Notes: generated from the sequence alone by a model not told the origin. A stretch of 45,524 bases of DNA from Glomus cerebriforme (GCA_003550305.1 QKYT01000538.1:37554-83077); one strand, 5' to 3'. Numbered from the stretch's first letter, positions 10,447 to 22,939 are shown. A program made the numbers and translations.

Positions 10447-10800
10447 GAACCGGTTAAGAAGGTTAACCGGTTAAAAAATCATTTTTAACCGGTTAAAATG
10501 CAGATCATTCTCATATTAGTTGAGTTAATTCTGGTCAAAGTTTAACGTTGGCCAAAATTTAACAAAATTCGGAATTTTTTTTAACATGTTAATTCCGGTC
10601 AAATTTTAATGTCGAATGTTAATTCTGGCCAAATTTTAATGCCAACAAGAATTAAGTTTTAACCGGTTAATTAACCGGTTAAGGTTTTTGGATCCGAATT
10701 AACATAACGTTAAAGATTAACTAGGCATTAAAATTTGACCGGAATTAACTTATCGAAAAATTTTTTAACACAACTAATATTGCGGTTTAACCAGTTAACC
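10447..10800. repeat. TTAACCGGTTAA palindrome cluster
   Basis: The palindrome TTAACCGGTTAA or near forms occurs about six times, with interleaved GTTAATTCCGGTCAAATTTTAA phrases in both orientations. The central part (10560-10760) reads as an inverted repeat around 10660. Probably an AT-rich foldback element; exact ends unclear. A related cluster is at 27840-27915. Confidence 0.45.
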
Positions 10801-11006
10801 ACTATCCGTAATTTTCAGCAATATCATAAAATATAGTCAAATCAAACCCATATTTTTGTTTTTACTGATACAACTGATACAAAAATTTTTATTAGCATAT
10901 GATCTTAACTTAATATGTATCTTTAAAAAAAATATTTTTTAATTATCAAAAAACATATTTACTGTATAAAGAAATCTTAAATTATATTTCGTTCTATAAA
11001 TTAATT

Positions 11007-13030
11007 TTAAGTTTTACTAATTGTATTATCTTTTGTAATATTAGAATTTTCTTGTCTAACGATTTGAAGCATCTTATTTCTCAAATTTTCATTAATTTCT
11101 TGTTTAACAGCTTGAAGCATTTCATCTTTAAAAGTTTGTAATGATAATCTATCATTATATGTTGAAATTACGTCTTGTCCATGATTATAATTCCTATGAA
11201 TTACTGCATCTGGAATTATTATTGGTTCATGATTAGTCGTATTCTCCTTCCCAGATATTTGAATAACTCCTTCACTTTGCTTACCATAACTAAAATTAGG
11301 AATTACTAATTCTTCTTGAACATTATTATTATTAGTATTATCATTTAGTAAACCATTTTGTTTTTGTTTTTTCTTATACTTATATANNNNNNNNNNNNNN
11401 NNNNNNNNNNNNNNNNNNNNNNNNNNNNNNNNNNNNNNNNNNNNNNNNNNNNNNNNNNNNNNNNNNNNNNNNNNNNNNNNNNNNNNNNNNNNNNNNNNNN
11501 NNNNNNNNNNNNNNNNNNNNNNNNNNNNNNNNNNNNNNNNNNNNNNNNNNNNNNNNNNNNNNNNNNNNNNNNNNNNNNNNNNNNNNNNNNNNNNNNNNNN
11601 NNNNNNNNNNNNNNNNNNNNNNNNNNNNNNNNNNNNNNNNNNNNNNNNNNNNNNNNNNNNNNNNNNNNNNNNNNNNNNNNNNNNNNNNNNNNNNNNNNNN
11701 NNNNNNNNNNNNNNNNNNNNNNNNNNNNNNNNNNNNNNNNNNNNNNNNNNNNNNNNNNNNNNNNNNNNNNNNNNNNNNNNNNNNNNNNNNNNNNNNNNNN
11801 NNNNNNNNNNNNNNNNNNNNNNNNNNNNNNNNNNNNNNNNNNNNNNNNNNNNNNNNNNNNNNNNNNCATACCAAGAACGGTAGAAAAGCCAGCTCTATTA
11901 GGAGGAATTTTTCCTACTGCTTTCTAAATTATTTAATAATAAGAATATTATTATACGACAATTATATCTTATTAATATAAATTACTATGAAAAAAATTAA
12001 ATTTTAAACTTACTTTTGTAGTCCAATTATCATGAATTGTATCGTATATATAAACCTTATATAAATGAATGATTCTATTTAGTTAAATTCAAAAGTACAC
12101 TGAATACGAGGTGTTCGATCGGCGTGATTAAGAGCGTTGACCCATACGGGATTACACTGTATAAGTTGCAATGATATTTACCTCGCTTAATGTTAAAGCA
12201 GTACCCATATTATCAATAGCCAAAGTTTTAGGATCAAACGTAAGATTTTCATCATTACCACCTAATAAATAACAATTATTAATAAAATAAACGAAAAAGT
12301 AAATAGATTAAAATAAAATTTACGAGAGTTTACCTAAATAAATGATATTATTATTTGGTAATAAAGTAGCGCCATATTGACATCTTGGAGTTGGTGCTTT
12401 AATTAAACTTCCTTCTTTCCAATTAAGATTTATTGTATCTAAAATGAGCATGTCATTCGAAAAAAGATCACCTGACATTCCACCCCATAAGTACATTATT
12501 CCATTAAGACAAACGCCTGTTAAATCGGATTTTCTAATAGCGTTAACAGCCATAAATTTTGGAATACTCCATTTAATATTTTGTGAATCAAATGTATAAA
12601 CTAATGCCATTGTTTGATCAGATGACATTCCTCCGTATAAAAACAATATATTATTATTTGCACCACCACTGCATGAAGCTGCGCCACTATGTGACGGAAG
12701 TATATTGGTATTTGATAAGTCTTGCCATGATAGTTGTTGAGTATTAAATGGAACAGAAACATCAAGATAAAAAAATTCTTTATCGACATAATTATTATTT
12801 ATATCTACTCCNCCCAAAATATATAATTTATTATCGATAAGTGTAGCAGTATGACTAGAAGCTATTGTTGGTTTAAATGGAGTCATTTGACAATTTACTT
12901 CAACTAATAATTGAAGTAAAACCCATAAGATTAAATATACTGAGGAATTATTTGGCATAATTAATCTACTTAAGGAGATAGAGAAATTTCTTTTTTCTGT
13001 GTTTTTTTTAAGATTTATATTATTTAACAT
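11007..13030 (-). CDS. Kelch-repeat membrane protein (split by assembly gap)
   Basis: Exon 1 (13030-12334) has a hydrophobic signal segment near residues 30-46 ending near a Cys-Gln pair, followed by kelch blades with paired glycines (LYGG, LWGG) and spaced Tyr/Trp. Introns 12333-12262, 12181-12056 and 12013-11924 have GT...AG borders. Exons 12261-12182, 12055-12014 and 11923-11867 join in phase (IYLGGND..., VYIYDTIHDNWTT, KIPPNRAGFS). After the gap (11387-11866) the frame resumes as a basic YKYKKKQKQ stretch and an Asn/Gln-rich tail with two related ML-Q-V-Q-E helices, ending at TAA 11009-11007. Family knowledge: such proteins have an extracellular kelch propeller, one membrane helix and a short cytoplasmic tail; the membrane helix must lie in the gap. 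The N at 12812 falls in a GGN codon, so it is glycine whatever the base. The start may be 13030 or the inner ATG at 12958-12956, which places the signal segment right at the N-terminus and looks more natural. Ligand and function unknown. Confidence 0.8.
11387..11866. other. Assembly gap (480 Ns)
   Basis: A run of 480 N bases within the kelch gene. It hides the last blades and the predicted membrane helix. ORFs drawn across it are artefacts. Confidence 0.99.
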
Positions 13031-14925
13031 TGTACATGGTTACATAGAATAGGACACGAAACTTTATTATTTTATTTATAGATATTTAATTATTTATAAT
13101 AAGGAATTTTAATATCATTTAAGAATTATTTGTGAGTTCTTATCTTCCATTTTTTTTTACTTTAATAAGTTTTCTATTTGCACTGTGAAATTGTGCTAAA
13201 ATTAGTATAAAATTTTGTTATAAATTCCCAATTTAATTTTATTGGTTTTTTTAATATGTAACCAGTGTACAAAAATCGTTAATTTTGTTACACAAAAAGC
13301 CAAATAAAGGCGCTCATTTGTATTAATTTTATTTACTATTCAAGAAGAAAAATGAAAATGTATGCAGCAAATTTGTGTTTGAGATCTATTTATGTTCATA
13401 CTTCATTTATTAGTCAGCAAAAATTAATGTGTGACAAACAAATATTCTCCGAAAATGAATTCTTACAATATACTTAGCATATATATATATATATATTCAT
13501 GATTATATTAAACTATGATAAAGAGAAAAATAAAGATATTAATTAACCTGTTAAAAAATAAATTGTTCATAATATTGATAATTTGATATTAAAATATCAA
13601 AAAAAAAAAAAAAATCATCATCATTGCAAAATAAGTTGTTGTATACCATATCCGCCGATATGCTGGGGGAAATTCCCCATCAAACATTATTAAAATATCA
13701 GGATATGCAAACCCTTCAGTAGTGCAACTGAATCGTTTCATTGCCAAGGATGAAACGCAAGAGGGGGTGTGACACAGGTGATCAGGTGATGAAAATATCG
13801 CATTACATAATTGCTGCGGCAAATATAATTTTTTTCGTTCAAATTTGGGATTTTTTGATCATTCATAATTTTTCGGTACTAACTTTGAGGATACGAGATT
13901 CTACAATATAACTTTAAGTTTTAAATGAAATTCTCATCATTTCAAAATTTTCATCATAAAAAAATAAAAATATACTAACCTTAAATGAAATATTGTGAAA
14001 TTGTAATATATATTTAGTAAATAAAATGTACAGTCGATGTTACAGATAATTTTGGTAATTCTGGCAAGCATTAAACTTTATATTAATAAACTCATTATCC
14101 ACCTAATAGTGTCATGTGAATCAGAGTGCTTATATCTACAAATAACCATAACTCGTGTGACGCGTCATGCTGCATTTTTAATGGATGATCACGTGGCGTG
14201 GCAGAATCACTTTTCCTAGAATTAAAAGGTCCTAACACTACGCTTTGGACAATAAGTGTATTAATTTTAACTAAAATTTAGCTTCCTATTTCCCTGGAAA
14301 CTGTGAAATTTCTAGCAGTAGTTAATGTGATGTATTAGTTTATTGTTTTCAGATGTTGCAAAAAAAATATTATTTATAGTCATAAATCAATGATGTAAAT
14401 TCAAATTTTTATTATCATATTGTTGCATTCTTTATTTTAATTAGTAAATAAAAGTAAATAATGATATAATATGTAATTATAGCTGCAAATAATAAGCAAT
14501 ACACATTTCTCAACTAATTTCTCATAAAATCTTCATAAATTCCTACTAGTTATTATAATTCAAAATACAATGCTCAGAATATATAATATCATCACCACTG
14601 AGAATAAAAACTTTCGAATTATATTTTTACCCATGCTCAGTATACAGTACATTATAATTATAAAGTGTCATCATTGCCCGGGAACTTCAACGAGTTAAAT
14701 TTGATGAAATAACTTTTCATTTTTCTATATTTATATCTAACAACCAATGCACATATCCACATTAAACCTATCGTCAATATTCCAATCCTCTTATGTATCC
14801 AATTCATTTAATTCAGAATAAAAAAAAATAAGTTAATAAAGTGATATATCAATAAAAAAAACAGACAGAAAATTGAAAATCAAACCAATTTCAAGATGTT
14901 TTTCATTTAACCAATAATCAACACT
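13031..14925. other. Intergenic region upstream of the kelch gene
   Basis: No convincing gene. 13480-13496 is an AT dinucleotide run. 13590-13830 is slightly richer in G+C and is preceded by the short palindrome GATATTAAAATATC; it may be an old repeat, but its 77-codon minus ORF has no recognisable features. 14160-14220 holds GATCACGTGGCGTGGCAGAATCA-like words shared with the elements near 9.6 kb. Both sides of the kelch promoter are AT-rich. Confidence 0.35.
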
Positions 14926-14927
14926 AT

Positions 14928-15105
14928 TCTACTTTTCCAGTCACCATCTACTTCTCCGGTCAATATCTACTTTTCCAATCGCTATCTTATTATACTATTT
15001 TTCCAGTTACTATACTACTTTTCCGGTCACTATCTACTTTTCCAGATACTATACTACTTTTACAGTCTATTCTAAATTTCCAGTTACTATTCTAATTTTC
15101 AAATA
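14928..15105. repeat. 19-bp minisatellite (CTACTTTTCCAGTCAC type)
   Basis: About nine imperfect copies of a unit like TCTACTTTTCCAGTCACTA, pyrimidine-rich on the plus strand. Some copies gain an extra TATA or TATTATA. Several copies contain TTTTCCAG, a plausible 3' splice site, but there is no matching donor and no coding context. Confidence 0.7.
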
Positions 15106-16789
15106 ATTTAAATAATACAATCCCCAGTAAAAACCAGGCGAATTTTACAGATAACACCAGATGGCGTTAAAGGAAATGCTATACATAAGGCGCACAGCTC
15201 TACCCTCTACTTATTATGGGCCAAAGTAGAAAACCATCGGACAGTTTCAGACTAAGAGAAAACTACGCAATTTGCTTCATCATTTTTTCTAAAGACAATT
15301 CAATAAGAGAAATCCATATTATAGTGAATGGGGCAGATGGGGCTATGAAGTTAAGTTTAAAGACTTGATGAAGACTTATTGAGATTGCTCATACTTTAAG
15401 TTTAAGATCAAAAATGAATTACATTCATTAACTCCTCTTCCATTGTTATGAAAGTCTGTTACATTAATAGGCGAAATACTGTAAATTTATCATAATAGTT
15501 TATATACTTTTTTAAATTCTAAATTTAGCAATAAAAAGTAACTCATGTAAATATTATATATATATATACAGTAATTATCATAAATTTCGCATCATTATTT
15601 AAATGATTCATATTTCATATGCACGAGCCATATGAGTCAAAAGCATTCTTTATAGTAATTCTATACTAATTCCACGTGTAAATCATGTCATTATTCAAAT
15701 TATTTAATTATTTTCGTTACTGAATTACTTATAATTGATGAATTGATGAACTATTTCTATTTTGGAAAACTATATGTTGAACTTTATAATAGAATTAATT
15801 TTCAAAAAGAAGAATAATTATTCATTAAAAAAATCGTAATACAAAACTCATTAAGAAATTTATTCTTCACATATTTTTAAATAACATAAATTCAGAATTT
15901 TATATATTCTGGAAAGTGCAGAGTAAAGTTGTAAAGAAGAGAAAGGACGCGTAAAATGCACAAACAAAATACGCGTAAACGTGATAGACAATGATTAACT
16001 AAGTGGCTTTTCCTTCTTTTTAACTAAAATTAGGCCACTTTTTCACCAACTTGTGTGAGTGATTAGAAGTCATCGGAGGACAGGAAAATGGATACTTTCT
16101 TGGACGATACACATAAAAAAAGTGTTAGTAATGGGATAAGGCAACGCAATAAGAAGAACAATCTTATTTGTATTATCATTATATCTACAATAATTTGGTT
16201 ACTTTAATTTGGTTCTTTATAATGCAGGCAAAAAGTTGAAAAAATCTACATAGAAAATTAAGTTTAATATATTCAATAATGAAACATACATTATGATTCA
16301 TCACAATTTTTCATTATTTATTCCTCATTTTATACATTTTATAACAAAGACCTCTCACAATTTTATTGACTCGACTTCACAATAAAGAAGCCATCTGAAA
16401 AAATTTGAGAATTATTATCTAATTAATTTTTTGCTATAACTATCACATGATTTGCTAACGCAATTATATCTGTTTTCATATACTCGGCAAATTTTTTGCC
16501 GTGTACGAGCAATAATAAATCAGGTACCCTGCCAGTACTTTCCGATTGTTGTCGATCATAAGAAAACAAGATGTAATTGTAATTCCGAATAATCATAATC
16601 TAATTAATCTATTCTTTTTATGGGACATCAAAAGTATTAGTAATGTACTGTATGACTTTATATCGTAATCGTACAAAGGTTATTAATCTAAGTTTGGATG
16701 TGTATTCCAAATTCGATTCTTTTTTCAATTTCCATTTTCCTTTTATATAATTATATAACTGAAATTTATAATCTTTTCAATTATTTAAT
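15106..16789. other. Intergenic region upstream of the kinase pseudogene
   Basis: No gene recognised. 15920-16130 is richer in G+C and contains a hairpin (AAGTGGC at 15999-16006 pairing with GCCACTT at 16033-16040), two ACGCGTAAA words and an ATGGATAC start with no long frame. 16500-16560 and 16640-16780 are plain AT-rich DNA likely including the kinase promoter. Confidence 0.3.
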
Positions 16790-18234
16790 ATGGAAATATC
16801 AACTAAAAAGTCAAAGAATTTATGGAAACATGTCGACGGTAATAAATACCAGGTAAAAATTAAATTCACTTTATTATTAATAATTATGAAGATAAATATA
16901 ATTGAAATTTTTAATAATTTTTTAATCATTTATTTATTTTAATAGTATCATGTTACAATTTCTTCCATTTATTCAACTAAAGAGTTAAATGAAAGAGTAG
17001 TTTATATGGATGATTTAGAAAAAAGGAAAAGAATATATGGAATATGTGTAGAATGTAATGAACCTGACACAGGATGGTATTGGTGTCAACCTTGTAATGC
17101 TAAAAGATTTGAGGATAATTTTAAAAATTGGACTAGCGGAAATCAAGATATTAATGAATTTATACAGTACGACAATCACAACTTGATGCCGTATATTGTC
17201 AAAAATGTCTTGAATGGATACCATTCGAAAATTTCGAAAATGTTACTTATATTGCGAAAGGTGGTTTTGGTAAAATTTATAGTGCTAATTGGTCTGAAGG
17301 GTATATAAGAAATTTTTTTTTTTTTAAATAATTGTATACTGTATATAGATTAAATCTCATCTTCTCATTAAATGTCATGGAATAACTCAACATCCCGTTA
17401 CTAAGAATTTTATGATGGTTTTAGAATATCGTAAGGATGGAAATTTGAGAAATTGTTTAAATCAACCCGAAAATTATTTAGATTAAATCAAAAATCCAAA
17501 AATTATTTAGAATTTCAAGAGGACTTTTAGATATTCATAATGCTGATAAAATTCATAAAGATTTTCATTCAGGTAACATATTATTTGGGTATAATTATCC
17601 ATTAATAAGTGATTTGGGGATGTGTCAGCCAGCAAATAATGAAGTTAAAGAGGAAGAAATATATGGAGTATTGCCCTATATGACGCCAGAAGTTTTACGT
17701 GGAAATCAATATACAGTACAAAAGCATCTGATATTTATTCATTTGGAATAATAATGAATGAATTTATATCCGAAGAAACTCCTCATAATGATAAACCTCA
17801 TGATCACATTTTGGCTGTTGAAATATGTAAAGGACTTAGACCAAAAATCTCTCAAGATACACCAAAAATCACTCGTAAATTTAATTATGAAATGTTGGAA
17901 TTCTAAAGCAGAAAATAGACCAACAGCTGAAGTTTTATATCGAATATTAAATGAATTGAATAAAAACAAATATGAAGACAATGAAATATATTCTCAAATA
18001 AAAGAATATAATAAAATTAGAAGAATCAAATTTGAAAATAGATCAAGCGATGATAAATCCAAAAGTATTCAAACACATCCACAAGCAATCTATACAAGTC
18101 GACCTTTAAAATTCAAAGATCTTCCGGAACCAATAAATTCTTCAGACTCCTCATCCTTTCAATTCATCTCAGGTAAATGTTCATACGATATAATAATAAA
18201 TTTATCATTATATCTAGAACCAGTTTTACAATGA
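16790..18234 (+). pseudogene. Protein-kinase pseudogene with Cys-x2-Cys N-terminus
   Basis: Exon 1 (16790-16852) starts MEISTKKSK and ends at GTAAAA. Exon 2 starts at 16946 and encodes YGICVECN...WYWCQPCNAKRF and FKNWTSGN, the Cys-pair N-terminal signature of a large kinase family in glomeromycetes. After a frameshift near 17170 comes IAKGGFGKIY (glycine loop, 17251-17280). An intron at 17300-17348 follows, then HGITQHP, a catalytic-loop variant IHKDFHSGN (17551-17577, Lys where Arg is usual) and SDLG in place of DFG. Further frameshifts lie near 17722 and 17884, and in-frame TAA and TAG near 17485-17510. The beta-3 lysine and the C-helix segment are missing between the glycine loop and HGIT. 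The C-terminal lobe and an acidic/Ser-rich tail follow. It cannot make an active kinase. Confidence 0.85.
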
Positions 18235-18775
18235 TCAACTTTGTTTTATTGTGATATCAGGCCCAGCTGGCTAAAGTTGTACTTCTTGAAGTGAGTTTTT
18301 TCTTGTTTCAATTCTATCACGTCTTGAAATTCTTCCCGTAAGAGATAAATGATAAACAAACATGTGGCTGAAAATCGAAAAAGAATGAACCTTTTCTTTT
18401 GTTTGAAGTTTATAAAAAATTTTATCCTCTTGTCCTTTACCCAATAAGAACTTAATGTATTTACTAAAACTTGTATGGTGTACCACTGGTGTACCTATCC
18501 CATATGTTGTAAAACAAAATTATCAATCATCGATCATTAATCAGTTTGACTATTTCTACTATTAAAAAAATGCGTATGTAATTTTGAAATTCTACAAGTT
18601 TATTCAGATAAGTGAGTTTATAATAACAGATTTCAAATTTTATTATAAATAGACATCGTACAATAGCATTACACAAATGCGACGCGTAAAAATATGATCT
18701 GTTAAAAATTACATAAAATTGATTATATATATATATATTGAAAATACTTTATAAATTATGACACATGATATACTG
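18235..18775. other. Intergenic, no gene seen
   Basis: A short palindromic phrase (GTGTACCACTGGTGTACC) lies near 18477-18495. The 71-codon minus ORF at 18271-18486 has no recognisable features. 18724-18740 is an AT run next to the following transposon. Confidence 0.3.
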
Positions 18776-18777
18776 TA

Positions 18778-20734
18778 CCATATATTGCGGGCCGGGTATT
18801 TTGCAAATTTTGGGGTTCCCGGGGGTACATTATACGGGTGGATACTATACATGGGGGGTACAGGATTTTTAAAATATCACCTGTATCGGCAGATTAAAGT
18901 GGCTTTCTCGTTTATATTTTCTAAATGTATTCTTCTTCTGATATTTTTAATACCTTTTCAAGAAAAAAAATCATGCATATAAGATTTATTTTTATTAAAT
19001 ACCCCCTCTATTTCTTTAAGTTTTTGTTTTACGTGTCTTTGTTTTTTTATCTAATAAATAACTAAAATGGTGGTTATTGGCAATAAACGAAATAAAAAAC
19101 ACGTAATCGCTTACCACAAAGAAATGAAGACTTTGGAATGTTAGAGAAAAGTTAATGAGTACATTATTTTGAAAATAATGGTAGAAATGTACATGGAACT
19201 GCCAGAAAATTTGATAACCTAAACATGTGCGTGATTGGAAATTAGAAGATAGATGATTTATTTGTATGGATTCATGAAAAAAGGACTAAAGGAAATGCCA
19301 TTACTCGAAAATTAATTACTAATAAACTATTTCTTTATCTAAAAATCAAGAATTTTTAGCAAATGATCCAGATATTGCTGGATTCAAATTTTTGAGTAAA
19401 TGGCTTGACAGATTTTTAGAAAGATATGATCTTTGTGAGCATCGTAGAACAACAGTTGCACAACAATTGCCACCAGATCTAATCGAAAAACAAAATGTTT
19501 TTTGAGTTATGTCATGCTCAAAATAATTATCCATTAAAATACATTGGCAACATGGATGAAACACCAATGTGGTTTGATTTGCCAAGTAACACCACTATAA
19601 ATCAATAAGGAGCAACATCAGTTACCATTCATACTACTGGCCATGAACATTCATCTTTTACGGTTATACTTGCATGTATGGCCGATGGTACTAAACTTCC
19701 TACAGTTTGCATTTTTAAACTAAAAAATATTCTGAAAGAAAAACTTTCACATGGCATTCATATAAGAGCTAATGAAAAAAGATGGGTTAATGAACAAGAA
19801 ATGCTATGGTGGATTGAAATTGTATGGACATCAAGAAATCCTTTTGGCAATTCGCATTCTATGTTAGTATTGGATTCTTTTCATGGTCATACTGTAGATT
19901 CTGTTAAAAATCGACTTGTAGAAAAAAATACAAATATCGCTGCAATTCCTGGTGATTGCACATCCAAACTGCAATCATTGGATGTTGCAATCAATAAGAG
20001 TTTTAAATCTAAGGTAAACATTACAAATGTTATTAATATTTATAATATTTTTGCTAATTGTTTCACTAACATCTGTATAATTATAGGTTAAAAATTGGTA
20101 TAATGATTGGATGTTATCTAATGTTCGTACATTTACTCCAGCTAAAAAAATTAGAAGACCCTCTTATTTCAACAGTTGCAACTTGGTTTAAAGAATCATG
20201 GGATGAAGTTAGCGATGATCTTATTCAAAGATTTTTTAAATCTTGTAAAATTTCAACATCAAATAGATAATATGGATGATGAAGTGATAGAAAACTCAAA
20301 TAACTTAGGTAGCAGTGAAGAATATCCTGAAGAAGCTAATTATGAAAACAAATGGAATATTGAGAATATTGTGCAAAATAATAATAAAAATGACGGAAAA
20401 GAATATGAAGAGGAAATAGATGGAGTAAAAAAAGATGATGATATTATTAGTTATGTCGATTCTGATGATGAAATGAGGAATGAGGAATATTATAATAAAT
20501 TTTAATATATTAGATAGTAAATAGCCTTGAATTTTATGTTGCCATGTACATAAACAAATTTTATATTCATTAATAAAGCTGTATTCGGATATTATATATT
20601 ATACATAAATTTTACAAATTTTAACATTTAAAATTGAAAATTTCCGTGTAAAATATCCGGGTATTTTAAAATCCCAGAAAATTTTTTTGAGGGAGTACTT
20701 TACATAGGGGGGTACTGTGGTCTGCAATATACGG
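18778..20734 (+). mobile_element. Pogo/jerky-type (Tc1-mariner superfamily) transposon
   Basis: Terminal inverted repeats CCATATATTGCGGGCC (18778-18793) and CCGTATATTGCAGACC (complement of 20719-20734), each next to TA (18776-18777 and 20735-20736), the duplication expected for this superfamily. Sub-terminal GGGGGGTAC blocks occur near both ends in the same orientation. The element encloses a single transposase gene. Length 1957 bp, normal for the group. Confidence 0.8.
19067..20505 (+). pseudogene. DDE transposase, pogo/CENP-B like, disrupted
   Basis: N-terminal helix-turn-helix region is broken by frameshifts before 19360. Then FLSKWLDRF and RRTTVAQQLP (CENP-B/Tc5-type DNA-binding end). 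The catalytic domain shows MDETPMWF (first Asp at 19555), VLDSFHGH (second Asp at 19873) and TSKLQSLDVAINKSFK (third Asp at 19981). An in-frame TAA at 19606-19608 lies between the first two. An intron 20014-20086 (GTAAAC...TATAG with a CTAAC branch site) separates the last catalytic block from VKNWYNDWM. A frameshift near 20160 and a TAA near 20270 precede an acidic Asp/Glu-rich tail ending at 20505. It would cut and paste its own element; it is now inactive. Confidence 0.85.
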
Positions 20735-20736
20735 TA

Positions 20737-22930
20737 ATTCATACAATGCATATTGTAATGTTTGTCATTAACGGGTTTTAATAAATATATAAATACTGCC
20801 CTCATTTTTTTTTGTTTCCCTTGTTCGTTGCATCTTAATGAACGAACTCTATATTTATATTATTAACAACCTCTACCTTTACAAAAAAATTCTTCACAAA
20901 CTCTTTCCTAATAGCTTTATGCGAAAAAAAAGTATGTTGAAGATACATGAAATACTGAAATACAATGAAACATAAGCCTTACGAAACTACTGCAAGTTAC
21001 TTAGGTAGTAAATAAGTTCAATTTTGTTTTTATTATTGGGTATTTTTGCAGAGAAGCATGATGCTATGCGCGGGTGGGGGCATCGCATGCTTACCTTATG
21101 ATAAGCCCGTGGGTACCAGTTTCCCCTAACCCATCCCAACCCCATTCTTCTCTCTCTCTAGGTACTGTATTAAACGACGCTTCATAGTACCTCCTACCCC
21201 ACCCTTATCCCTGATCCTATTCTTATTCGTACAAGCTGCAGTCCCACGGTAGAGCTGGTTGGTTGTGGTACGGCATGGTGCTATGCGAAGGGAGGAGCAT
21301 AGCGCACTTCTAGTAAGTCCATTTTTTTTTTTGGAAATTGACATATGATATATGTAATTCGTTAAATTAAAAATAAGAAAAAAATTTATTAAATAATTTA
21401 TCTCTGTTAATGTTTTTCTTGCATAATTTAATAAATAATTTAATATTGTCTGGTTTATAATTCTGGTTATTCTGCAAGAAAATAGGCGAATTTTATATTT
21501 ACTAGTTAAAAATGTAAAAATGAATAAAATTTTTGTTATAATCTAGCAAGAAATTTAATAAATAAAATCCAAACTTCCTTTAATATTTTACCATACGATG
21601 ATAATTCATGATATATTGTAAAAATTTAATCTTAGAACGTTCCATCATCTTGTTATTAAATGCAAATTTTTACAAGCTTATAAATGGTTTAGATAAAACT
21701 TTAGGAATTTGATTGTAAATTTTGTTTTTTTTAGGCCGATATGTCAAAATGTTCGTGGGAATTTTTCATTTGGTTATGCGAAACTAAATAATCTTTTATA
21801 ATTGATTTTTTCTGAATAATTAGTCCAAATAAACAAATAAAAAGCTACTTATAATATTTTATATTAAATTATTTGATAGAAGAGCGTGGATTATATCAAT
21901 GGAAAATTAAAATTAGTCGTCGTTGTATATTACTTTAATTATTTTTCTTTCTAAAAGCAACCTATTATATTTATTTATTAGTTATTTTTTAAATACGGAC
22001 GTATTATTTTTTTTTGTGAAATAGAACGTCAATTGTATCCGCAGTACGAATTACTTTAATATTTTTAATATTAATATAATTACATATTCTTCGATATAAA
22101 AATATTCAATATAAATAAAAAATGTATTTGTGCAACTATTTATTAGGAACAAAATTGATCTTTTTTTTTTAAACATAATCTTATTTTGGAAAACACTTGG
22201 ACGAATATTATAATTTCAAGCCGTATGCACACATTTATATTTGATATTCCTATAATTTTTATACATTAAATTGTCACTGTTTTTGAATAAAACAAATAAA
22301 ATTGATATAAAAAAAAAAAATATTCATATCCACCATGACTTTAAAGTTACTCCCGCAAATGTTTTGTCATGAAAAGAAAATATTTTATAATATTTATGCT
22401 TTAATTGATGACCACATTCTTTAGTCTCAATCTACCGAAATAGCACATTTTTTTTGATTTTAAAGTGAACTTTACATGATTGGGTGTTTGCTTTGTTTTG
22501 GATTTTCTTTTAATACGACAACAAATACAGTAAAACATTTGATTAATAATATGTGTAGAGAAACGAAATATATTAAGGATATATCAATAAAAGGAAATTT
22601 TTCAATGTTGAGTTATTCCACGGCAATATATAATTTTGATTAATGAAATTTTATTCCCAAAATACGTTCACTATTTTTAAGAATTGAAGGATTGGCAGAG
22701 TCATCCCACAAATTTATTTCATGTGATTAGAAAATCAATCACACCACAATTTCGCTGATCACGCCATATTTTTTCCCGTTATACCACAATTTTCATGATT
22801 TTCATTTATATACAACCCATCATTCTATGGAAAAACTTTGTATGTAAATTTTGAAAACATACCCGAATGAAATATTATTATGATACTTAAAACAAAAAAA
22901 ATTAATGAATTAATCAATGACTTAATAAAA
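20737..22930. other. Intergenic; GC-richer island at 21050-21320
   Basis: 21050-21320 stands out from the AT-rich surroundings. It is bounded by two direct copies of a 28-bp phrase beginning GCATGATGCTATGCG and GCATGGTGCTATGCG (about 22 of 28 bases equal), with CATAGCGCAC palindromic partners. It has a CT-rich middle and no useful ORF. From about 22400 the sequence matches 27000-27310 (words such as TTTTGGATTTTCTTTTAATA and the ATTGGCA-n-ATCACATG region) and so is the start of the duplicated array. The rest is AT-rich without features. Confidence 0.4.
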
Positions 22931-22939
22931 ATGAATAGT

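Noticed and set aside
11345..11927. Three ORFs of 164-189 codons across the gap
   Set aside because: They consist almost entirely of N bases.
13589..13822. 77-codon minus-strand ORF
   Set aside because: No domain, ends in a poly-Phe run from a T/A tract, no splice or start context.
18271..18486. 71-codon minus-strand ORF
   Set aside because: No recognisable motif and no support from neighbours; kept as intergenic.
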